Both the position numbers and the translations under genes were made by a program. Shown one piece after another: positions 12,801 through 24,800 of a DNA stretch of 64,000 bases. The DNA comes from Cladopsammia gracilis. Its lineage: Eukaryota > Cnidaria > Anthozoa > Scleractinia > Dendrophylliidae. Every line of letters starts with the position of its first letter. Within the stretch, counting starts at the first letter, position 1. Where the stretch lies: positions 434,001 through 498,000 of the forward strand of contig JAJGOT010000090.1 in the NCBI GenBank assembly GCA_022457155.1, in the 5' to 3' direction. The notes below the pieces were generated by a model. The model had not been told where the DNA came from. It did no database searches and saw only the letters and a list, made by a program, of their open reading frames with translations.

Positions 12801-15800
12801 CGTTTCCCGACCCCTACCCCCCTTCAATGTTGAGCCCGTGTAATGAAAATGATTTGTGGATTTCAACATTGTCTCGGGGGGAGGGGTGGGGTTAGTAAGA
12901 GGGGCTTTAAACGAACAACATGGCTTCATTGGTCAGTCACACTAAATTAGGAGGACTTTGTAACATTTGTCCCAAGAACTTTTGTCCTTGATTGTAGCTG
13001 TAAAGTTAAAGCTTGCAGCCGTGTTGACAAGACAGGAAAAACTAAAGCTATCGAATACCCCATATTTTGCTTTACCTCAGCGATAATCACGAAAACAAGT
13101 TCAGCAAGACTGAAGCGAGTTCCCCCCGACTCACATTTCGCTGGCTCGTGATTTGTTCGTCCGCCCGACTATCCAGAGATTGTCCGCTAGAGGTTTATCT
13201 GAGTGATAATTCCAAGTTATTTTCACACTTGTATAACTGACAATACACTCACCAGGTATTTTGCCAACCATGTTAAACTCATTTAATTTTATTACATCAA
13301 CAGAATCAAAGTTTCCAAAGTAGGCATATCCACACTCCACATCAGCAGGGAGATGCCCGTCTAAAACAAGCATGAACTTAATTCCACCCTGAAAAAAAGT
13401 TCAAATAACATAGTTAACACAGTGGTTGGATTCTATTGGCCGTTTCATCTACGTTATAATTATAAGAAGCTTGTGTTTCTGGCCTCGAGAGCAACTCCAG
13501 ATATAGCATGTTGCAGAAATGCCAAATGAAACGACTTGACAAAAAATCGAAGACCGACGATCTTCAAAAACCGCGTTATGGGGAGACGAACTTTGTATGC
13601 GTTCGCCATTTTGTGTACCAGTTTGGTACACCAACATGGCGGCCAAATTTGAATTTTTAAGAAATGTTTGAAATATTTTGAAATACAGCTAAATTTTCTT
13701 TATAACTGTTTCTGTTCAATTCAAAGATTTAAAAGACCACTGATTTGCATCCTCGCTTTAGAAAAGTCTACCAACTGAGTGAAAAATCGCACACATGGAA
13801 ACACTCAGCCGCACCGTCAAAAAATTTAAAAAGCTGTTTCTCCAAACGAGTGCGAAGTACTGACATGGAACTTGGCATGACAATTACTACTGCTGATATG
13901 AAGAATCTGTAAAAAAAGGGTTAGGTAGAATAAAATGTTTAGATTTTAGAATTTTGCTGACGTCAGGTAAAAGTTTAGAATAACCATTGGCCGTTTTCAC
14001 ACTAGAGACGGACAAATCGTCTGGACGGACAAGTTGTCTTAGCAAACAAAAAATTTTGGACGTAAAAGTCGTCTGATTTTGTCCGTCGATTTGGCCGTCT
14101 TTTAAGACGATTTTTCGAGGACGATTTGTTCGTCTAGACGGATAAGTCGTCCAAAGTCCGACTTAAATTCACACCAGACTAACAAATGGTTGTATCTCGG
14201 TCCCAGTACTCGCTTAGGGGAATGGAACTAGTAAAGGGAGTGATGGTTTATGGAAAAATCAAAATGGCGGATAGAAAGCAAGGTAACCAAGCCTGTTAGT
14301 GCCAGGCCCCTTGCTTTCAAAATCGTCTGTTCGTTCAGTGACCAACACAAGGTGAGTTGTCCGTCTAGAATTCACATTACACGAACAAATCGTCGGACGA
14401 CTTGTCCATCCAGACGATTTGTCCGTCTTCTAGTGTGAAATGGGCCAATGAAGTTTAATAATGTACCGTTGAAGTTTAATAATGTGACAAATTTACAAAT
14501 ATATCGGACCACTACTACAACAAATTTTGTGGTAACTTTCTTTCCGGATCAAGGCTAGTATAACGGAAATTAACGGCAAATTTAATGGCAAATATTTCGA
14601 CAAGTAGAACTAGTCTTCTGCAGGGCTAGTGAATGAGTGAAAAATACACAACGGCTCTCAAAATTTGACATTGTGTATGAGAAATCCTATAACCAAGCTG
14701 TAACAAGAGAAGTGTGAAGTATATGTTGTAGTTCATTTTTATTCTTGGTTCGATTTTTGTTTTTCATTGTTCTTTAATATGCTAATACAGTCGAACCTCC
14801 TTAATACGGACACCAGAGGCACAGACCAAAGTGTCCGTATTATAGAGGTGTCCGTAATATAGAGGTAGGGAATGTATGAATTTTTGTATCTTTGGACCAA
14901 AAGAACTGCCCGTAATAGAGAGGTGTCCGTATTATGGAGGTGTCCGTAAGGAGAGGTGTCCATAATGAATATAGAACAAAGGAAAATAAAAATTGAACCA
15001 AGGATAAGGTATAAGACTGTTTCCTTTTTGAAGGAGATGGGCTTCTCTTGCTTTGCGGCAGGCAGTATTTTTTGTAGGTAATGCCTTCAGAGGTAAGAGT
15101 TCCATACTCCTGTTGAAGTTAAAGGAGACTCACTTGTAGCAAATCATTTGCCAAGTTTGTATGCCTTAAAGGGCTACTACGATCAAATTTTTGATTTTCA
15201 TTTTTTTACATTTTCGTGTACTATTAGACTTCCTTACTCATCTTGCCAAATTTCAATTCATTACGAACATCAGAAGTCATTTAATTTTAACATTTATTTC
15301 CGAGAATTTACGGCCGCCATTAAAAAACCTTGTTCCAAGGCTTGGTTGCGAATGGGAGAAAGTGACGTAAAAGACTCAAACATACCTCACGGGTTGAAAT
15401 TATAATAACAACAAGTGTTGAAAATCACGCGAAAAGTAACAAAAACTTTAGACTCGTTCTTCGTGCAATTTTCTATGCTGATTGTTATTATAATTTCAAC
15501 CCGTGAGGTATGTTTGAGTCTTTTACGTCACTTTCTCCCATTCGCAACCAAGCCTTGGAACAAGGTTTTTTAATGGCGGCCGTAAATTCTCGGAAATAAA
15601 TGTTAAAATTAAATGACTTCTGATGTTCGTAATGAATTGAAATTTGGCAAGATGAGTAAGGAAGTCTAATAGTACACGAAAATGTAAAAAAATGAAAATC
15701 AAAAATTTGATCGTAGTAGAACTTTAATTGATTTGCCTTTCTGCAAACCACTGGTGCGACTAATCCTTTTCAATCCGAGCCATTCAACTCCTTTTAATGA

Positions 15801-18800
15801 AGGTTTAACATTGAAGTAACTTTGCTTTTAAAAACGCCTCCTAGAATTTCAAAAGGGGACCCTCATAACCTAATTTCTAGAATGCAGTGTAACAAATTAC
15901 TCAACAGAATATAAAATATTTTTACCCTGACTGAACTCCTGTCCGGACAGATCTCATTAACAACTGTAAACATGAAACGAGACATTAGCGCAAACAAAAT
16001 GGTTGGAATAAATAAGATGGCAAAACGGACTACGTCCAGCAGAACTGTAACTTTCCTAGCTGGCTTAGTGTTACACAAGTCACATCTTCGCGATAACTTG
16101 AACTAACTTAACATAACTTCTTCTCCTCCCTCTGCCGCTCTGTTAAAATGTTTAAACCCCTTTACTATCCCACTCAAACATACAGTTTTGAAAAGTGGTT
16201 CTAACTTTTAAGTTTGTGGATGAACGAAATCCTACAGAAAGACCATTCAAATGAAGCTCTTCAACAGTACTTGGCCTTCCTGTTGTTTCGCCAGCATCTT
16301 ACAAAATGGAATGTGGATTTTAACTATAGTCATAGTTCACTAGTGAAATTTCATCAGTTGTTGTGAACACCTACCCGGTACCTTGGGAGCATTTGATGCA
16401 ATGTCACTCAGCATGTGCAAAGGGTCATCCTCTAAAAAATTGACAAAACAAAGCATGACCTACAATGAGCTTCAATGAGCTGCAACGATCAACTTCAATG
16501 ACCTACTACAATGATCTACAATGAGCTACAACAACCTACAATGAGCTACAACGATCAACTACAATGACCTACTACAATGATCTACAATGAGCTACAACAA
16601 CCTACAATGAGCTACAACGATCAACTACAATGACCTACTACAATGATCTACAATGAGCTACAACAACCTACAATGAGCTACAACGATCAACTTCAATGAC
16701 CTACTACAATGATCTACAATGAGCTACAACAACCTACAATGAGCTACAACGATCAACTACAATGACCTACTACAATGATCTACAATGAGCTACAACAACC
16801 TACAATGAGCTACAACGATCAACTACAATGACCTACTACAATGATCTACAATGAGCTACAACAACCTACAATGAGCTACAACGATCAACTACAATGACCT
16901 ACTACAATGATCTACAATGAGCTACAACAACCTACAATGAGCTACAACGATCAACTTCAATGACCTACTACAATGATCTACAATGAGCTACAACAATCTA
17001 CAATGAGCTACAACGATCAACTACAATGACCTACTACAATGATCTACAATGAGCTACAACAACCTACAATGAGCTACAACGATCAACTACAATGACCTAC
17101 TACAATGATCTACAATGAGCTACAACAACCTACAATGAGCTACAACGATCAACTACAATGACCTACTACAATGACCTACAATGAGCTACAACAACCTACA
17201 ATGAGCTACAACGATCAACTACAATGACCTACTACAATGATCTACAATGAGCTACAACAACCTACAATGAGCTACAACGATCACCTACAATGAGCTACAA
17301 CGATCAACTACAATGACCTACTACAATGATCTACAATGAGCTACAACAACCTACAATGAGCTACAACGATCAACTACAATGACCTACTACAATGATCTAC
17401 AATGAGCTACAACAACCTACAATGAGCTACAACGATCAACTACAATGACCTACTACAATGATCTACAATGAGCTACAACCTACAATGAGCTACAACGATC
17501 AACTACAATGACCAACAACGATCAACTACAATGACCTACTACAATGATCTACAATGAGCTACAACAACCTACAATGAGCTACAACGACCTACAACGATCA
17601 ACTACAATGACCTACTAAAATAATCTACAATGAGCAACAACTCCCTCATTGTAGCTTATTGTAACTCATTGTAGATCATTCCTTGTTTTAGTACCTAACT
17701 AAGGGTGTGTTTTTTGGGACTATTCTGGCCATTTCAAAAACAGAAAACCTCTAATTATTGCACCTATTCCTCTCATAAAATATGAAAAGATGTCACTACT
17801 TTAACTGTGTGTACCTGGAAAAATTTTGGCTTGTGAGAATGAAAACAACATAGTTTTGTTAACATATATTATGATTTCAGAATGACCAGAATATGTCCCA
17901 AAAAACGTGCCCTAAGATAAATTTCAAGGTAAACCACAACTGACAAACACATATGGTTATATTTTTGGCTGTATTTAACAAGAACTATACACAAAACATT
18001 GGAATTAATGTTACCTTCCTCAATTCCACTTGTAGTATGTTTTGCTTTATCCACATTGTCAACCCTACATAACAATGGCAAACTAGGTTTACAGTGTTTT
18101 CTAAGAAGCGGATTCTCTCATCTTATCAATATTGGAAGGATTGGCAAAGCTTCTAGCCAAATTATGTATGAATGAGGTATTTTCAAAGGGAATACTAAGA
18201 TTTTGATCAAGGGAAGAAATGTAGGAGAATGCCTAGGAGATACCCCAGATCCCAACAGTTACAAGGATAATCAAGGTTATAATAAGGAAAGGAGGTATTA
18301 TCAAAGAGGGCTCCCCTCATTATAGCAGTCCTGATGATAAACAAGATATAATACAGAGAAGATGGTACTATCAAGGGGGATTCCCCTCATTACAGGGATC
18401 ATGAGAATTAGCAAGGCTTTGCTGACAAGATTTCCCAGATCCTAGCATTCATGAGGATACATAGGCATAAAAGAAGAAGGGTATCAACAAGGGGAATTCC
18501 CTTCATTACAGGGATCATGAGAATCAGCAAGGCTTTGCTGACGAGATGCCCCAGATCCCAGCAATAAGTAGGTTATAATAAGGAAAAAAGGAAGAAGGTA
18601 TTGTCAAGAGGGATTCCCCTCATTAAAGTAGTCATGGGGATTAACAAGTTATAATAGGGGGAGATGGTATTATCAAAGGGGATTCCCCTCATTAATTAAA
18701 GCAGTCATGGTGATAAACAAGTTATAAAAGGGGAAGATAGTATTGTCAAGGGGGATTCCCCCATTACAGCAGTCATGGTGATAAACAAATTACAATAGGG

Positions 18801-21800
18801 AAGATGGTATTATCAGGGGGGATTCCCTCCATTACAGCAGTCATGGTGATAAACAAGTTATAATTGGGAAAGATGGTATTATCAAGGGGATTCCCCTCAT
18901 TACAGCAGTCATGAGGGTTAGCAGATCTTTAGCAAGGAGATTCCCCTGATCGCAGCAGTCACATAGATAAGCAGGTTATAATGAGGTTATAATAAGAAAG
19001 GAAGGTACATTTATAATTAGGGGGATTCCCCTCATTACATCTACTATCAGCTAAGGGTATGGGGTATTGAGCATATAAGCAGGAAAGAAAGAGAATCTTT
19101 AAACAGACTCTTGTTTTTAGTGTTCATGATAACACTTGGAAAGAACCTGATGTCATGTTATACATATCTATAAGTATCTTATTCTGAGAGTAAGCAACAA
19201 CTTACTTCTTTTCCTGTTGTTGTGTTTTCATTGCAACATTGCAATAGGTTTCCTTAGGCTGTGAAATGTCTTCTGTAAGCAAAAAGATACAAACAATACA
19301 TACAAGTCTTAGAAGAATGCAAGATGTAAAAAAAGCACACATTTGCTTATTTTATTTTTTAAAAAATTGGTGCACAGTCATAGAACATAAACATAGATGG
19401 CAGTGTCTTGTCGGGTTTGAAAATGTTGAGTCTGGGTGCCTAAAATGAATACTCCAACATGAATGCCAACAGGGGGACTGAACAGCCATGTAACTCCAGC
19501 AAGTGAATTCGAAAAATCAGAAGATAAGCAACATATAAATATCTCCCAGTAATTTCCTTACTTACATGTATTGGTTTTGTACTCATTGTCTAAGACTAAG
19601 GATAACTAGCAGTGAATGCAGAGCATACAAATATAATCAGAGTTTCTGAAAACCCACTTCCTAAATGAAATTGAAATACATAAACAGCCAACAAACCAAA
19701 AAAGTCAATTGGGGATTTTCATGAACCCCTTCAGTTTTGGCAAAAATCAGACTTCTTAATCCTCAATGTTATTGCAATAGAAATTTAGCTGGATTTGAAT
19801 AATGGTGATAGCTCAGAGTGGTCACTGCCACAAGTCATCATCCGTTTTATAACTTATTAGGATTTTAATCACTTAAAAGTGCTCTATACAGAGAACTTCA
19901 CTGTCATTACCTCCAAGGCTGTCACTTGTTTCAACTCCTGAGTCTGAGAGCTCTGATGATTTACACTGAAAAGTCAAAATACCAAAACAATAAGTTTAAA
20001 CAACAAAGACAATGCTCAAGTTTAAACAACAATAAGTTTTAATTGTTGTTTTAATTGTTGTTCCAGTCATGATGTTAAGATGGCCAAATTACAATTGGTG
20101 ACAAAAGTGTTGACTGAGACACTTTCATTTTGAGATGCAATTTTGGTACTGTGAACAAAAAGACCAACACCAAGATATGGAAACGTATGGCTACACCCCT
20201 CCAACAGAATTTACATGCTGCTAAAGGAAAATGACCAATGAGAGGAATTATGTTTCAGTGAGGACAAGAAAACATGGCTGTTGTAGAGAAGAAGATAAGC
20301 AATGCTTAAAATACAAAAGATCAAGGGGGATTCCCCTCATCTCATAGTTCACAAACTATGACGATTAGCAAGGCTTTGTTAAGCATATGAGAAATTGATT
20401 AGAAGGATTCTCTTGTAGCCATGTGTGTATAAGCAAGAAAAGAGACAATCTTTGAACAGATTATCTTTATGAGTGCTTGTGATTAAACTTGGTAAGAACT
20501 TGATGCCATGAATGCCAAGAAGATAAGCAAGGTTATGATGAAGGAAGAAAGTATTATCAAGGGTGATTTGCCTTATGTACACAACAACTATGAAGTGAAT
20601 GAATACAAGTGAGTACAAGTAAACATGCTGCTGTAGAGAAATGGCCATTAGTTCAGGTTTAACTGTTGCCAGTTTCTTGGTGTGTAAGTTGCAATCACCT
20701 AATGATGGTAAAAAAACATATTCAAAACACAATAAACAACACAATACAATATATGGTTTCTGCAACACTACAAAATACCCCCAACTGTTCAATGCATGCA
20801 TGCATGATTCTATGCTCATGAATAAATCCTAAATTTATAACTTCACCTCACAGACAGATGCAGGGGAACTGTACTTAAGTTTATATGTCTAATAAAGTTT
20901 TGTTTGTTGTTGTTGTTGTTGTTGTTGTTGTCATGGTGTCTGTTCGAAGCTCTGACCTGCGTATTAATGTCAGTAGTTTGTTTTGACTCTTCAAGAGATC
21001 TGAATACAACATGCCGCTGCACTGATGCACCCTTCTTGCACAATTCATCTGCAAAATTCCTGTCAGTTTTTGCTGATGTTGTTACTGGAAGAACATGCTG
21101 TGACAAGTCTCCGCCCTCTTCTGTTTGAGCACTTTGATCTCTTTTCCCAGTGCATTGCTCCACATTAACTGGCTTCAGAGAAGCTGGTTTGGAGATATTC
21201 AAATTGCTCATTCGAGGTGTTAATGTTGTAGATACCATTTGCGGGACAGTGTGTGCAACTAGCGGCAACCCGGTATGCCTTGCCTCAAAATGGCCATCAG
21301 CAATGTGAAACATAGGCTTCCCTAGACTTTGTTGATCAGATGCTGTGGAAATGATCTTCTGTGCCATCCCTGGCTGAGCTACAACAATCCCTCCTGGAAC
21401 CATTATAGTACCTAAGGATTAGAAATAGCATAATTCTTGACATTAAATAGGTTGGGTACAGTTCAATGTGGTCAAGTCAGAGCTTAAGCCAGTTTAGTTA
21501 GCATGCTTAGTTTAGGTAGCATGCTTTATAGATGAAGCAACTAAGTATAACTACTTAAAGCTTCCCTTGACTGCCAGAGTAAGGAAAACCCCCAAAACAA
21601 TATTCATTCTCTCTGTTAGTATAACCCTACCTAAAAATCCTTGTGATAAAGTAGTAAGAGGGGAATCCCCCTCAACAGTTCTCATTGCACGTTGGTGAAA
21701 GGGAATCCCCCTCTTATCCTTGCACTGATGAAATGAACAAAATCCACTACTAAACAACAGTGTAAACCTAGTTGCTGCTTTTATTTAGGGTTGACAAATT

Positions 21801-24800
21801 ACAAGAAGCACAATGGAACACAAGTGAAATTGAAAAAAAGGTAGCAATGATTCCAATGTTTTTGGTGTAGAAGACCAGCTTAAGTTGTTCATGAGCAATG
21901 CTTGAAGCAGATAAGCATTTGCAGGAGAAGTTCTATGTCTCCCTCTGTGGATGGGATGCTAGTACATTGCAGCAGGGTTACCCCAGGTTTCTGTAGCACA
22001 AAGCAACTTAAAGTGCAGGTATGATCCCCTACCCTCACTGGATGGGTTACTATCCCCAGCTCCCTGGCATTTCCTTCTACAACACTTGCCGGCCGCGGGA
22101 TGGATGCACATCCATTATCTTGTTAGATTCCCTAATGCTGCACATGTAGTACCCATTTAAGAAAAGGACAGCTAAAGACGTAAGTTTGAATTCAAAGTTA
22201 TATATACCTTACCCATACGCATAGAATGTGATGAGGATGCTGCCCCAGTAACTACATGTACATCTTTTGCATTCCTGGACTCTTGAATTGACACATGACT
22301 CACTGGTGACATCATACCATAAACATGACCCTTCATTTCTGCAACTCTGTCTAAACCTTTTTGCCGGAATGACTGTCCTTCAGTTGGATGTAAGTGACCT
22401 CCCTTTTCCAAAAGAGCTCCCTTCACTGCAGCTGTCTCTGTTGCTCCTGGGGATGGTCCCATATTTGGATTACTTTCAACATACTTACTAGGTGAAGAAC
22501 CTGTGGCAAATAACTTAGCCTGTTTCTCCCAACCTGGGTAAGCAGTGGGACTTGCTAAGAGCTTTGGATTCATGTCTTCAGCCCCTGCTTCTGCTGTTGA
22601 TTGCTCAGACTTTTCATTTTCCACACTTGTGATCTGATCATGGGAGCGTTTCAGTGTTGACTGTTCTGACACTTTGGGATCCTGATTGTCAACACTTTTC
22701 TGATTGAAATAACATAATACACATAAACAAAAAGTATGTCAAAGTGTTGATTAATAATTAAAAATTAATTATGAATAATAATACATTTTTAACTATAAAT
22801 AAAAATGATTAACAGACACTATAATGTTGTGAATTAAGATATCATTATTTTTATACTTTTTGTGATTTTTGTGATGTAGGTATGCAAAACAGTAAAATTA
22901 AAATAGAATAAAACTTTTTTGGCAAAATTTACAACCTTCAAGACTTTATTTTCTCTGGAGTTGCCAGAATAGCCTAGAAAAATACAAGTTAGTCTAAATT
23001 ACATTTACTTATATTTTACTGTACAATAAATTAATTAACAACAGTCAAAACCCTCATAAGCAACTGACTAAACTACCAGGAAGGATGGTTGCCTAGGAGA
23101 TGTGGCTATCTTTTGGAACTTCTGGAACATGCAAATTTAATGGCAGCTGTGCAAATGTGAGAAGTACAGTAGAAAAAAATTTGTTTTCCCATGGTCGGAT
23201 TGAAAAAGGGTTTAGACAGGTTCTTAAATACACTATTTCCTTTCAAAAAGTGCACAAAAATGAAATTTAAAAATTTGATTAACTGGCACTTTTGGTCACA
23301 AAAAAGAGAAAGTTGAACAGGAAATTGTCAAACTTGTTACGGCGCGAGATGCAGCATGGGAGATAGAATAAACCTTGTAGTCCAAGATGGTGTCAGAGTC
23401 AATTTAAAACTTTCTCACTCTTGCTCAAGGAACTCAACTAACTTAATACATGTAGTTCATGTAAAATTCAGTGGTTTAGTTGATATTATTAAACTTATTA
23501 TTATAACTAATTTCTACTAATACCAAACTTCACTAATTACCTTAATTACACAATTTTAATTATTTGAATTAATTGCTATCATTGTTAAAACGATGCTCAG
23601 TGGTCAACCTGTTCAATATAGATGAGTAAAAATTCTCTGCATATAATAAAGTGCAATACCTCCTCAGTAAAAATGTAGAGAGCTGAGTTTCCCTTTATTT
23701 TCCGTTTTATGGCTTGTCCATCCCAAATACGACGGTCGCCATGAAAGTCTAATCTAGTTCGATTGTCAACTGCTGCAGCACACCAGAATCTAGATTAAGA
23801 AAACAGCAATCAATCAAGGTAATATAATTATTATTTACTAGTAGTAATCACAGATTATGGAGACGCGTTCGTAGGGATTTCCAGCGGAACTGAGCCCCTG
23901 AGAAAAAACAATAGAGGCGGCCATTTGGAAGACTGTCCACCAAAAAATCTCAAATTTTACTGCACATAAACCACAGGACAACCAACACGAAATTAGGATT
24001 ACGTTCAAGAACGCGGGTAAACAGAACACACAAAATATCCAAGCGTATTACACAGTAGATTGCCATATTACACCTTAATAGCATCCCCGTTTCAAGACAC
24101 AATCTATCATACAAACAACAACTTCAGCCTAATAATAAATCCCTTATAAAATGGTTTAAGAGATAGGTGTTTCAGCTCAACACAGTAACCACGAAGTCCG
24201 TATAAAGTGAAACGTTAAGGCATGTAAAGGTACGTATGGTGTGTTTCTACCAATTTCCCTGTAGTGAGTTTCCACAAGTTTCCATTGTTTCCACAGAATT
24301 TTTGTCGTCTTCGCAATTAGACAGACAGTCAGACAGACACCTTTATTTATTTATTTATTTAGTATAACCGTTAAAAATATACATGTATATCTCTGAAACT
24401 AAATGCCTCATGTGCACAATGTTGAATGAAGTGTTTAAATGGCTTCAACCCAATGCAACATTTTTTAGAACAAAGAAAATGTTGGAGCGATGTTGGATTA
24501 AAATTTGAACCAAATTAAATTTGTTGCAACATGCGTACAACATTTGTTGGGGCACATGTTGGAACTGCATTATAAATGGGTCTTCAAAGATAAGTGTGAA
24601 ATCTAAACCCCCCCCCCCCCCCGCCCCTCTTATTCACTCACCCCGGCCCCCCTCCCCCACCAAATGATTGAATCTGCATCTGCCACTGCAATATACATAT
24701 ATCTGTAGTACAGGCATGCATTTCTTGAAACTCCTGAAAAGCTGTGTTACGTGCAGAATGTTTACCAATAAAGATTCAGTGTTTGTTGAATTTGAAAGCT

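Noticed and set aside
15148..15751. Two ~85-codon frames encoding the same peptide on opposite strands
   Set aside because: They are the two arms of a perfect inverted repeat; the frames have no start context, splice sites or known motif.
16450..17640. Regularly spaced repeats resembling a CRISPR array
   Set aside because: There are no unique spacers; unit and sub-unit are contiguous. The context is a eukaryotic intron, so this is a minisatellite.
20841..20956. Asn-rich extension of exon 4 of the 954-aa gene
   Set aside because: It lies beyond a good in-phase donor (ACGCAG/GTCAGAG) that joins exactly to exon 5, and it is created by a GTT trinucleotide run.
22933..22970. A 38-bp minus-strand segment flanked by AG and GT between exons 2 and 3 of the 954-aa gene
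   Set aside because: Exons 2 and 3 already join in phase 0. Inserting 38 bp introduces a stop or a frameshift in the only relevant frame, so it is at best a poison exon.
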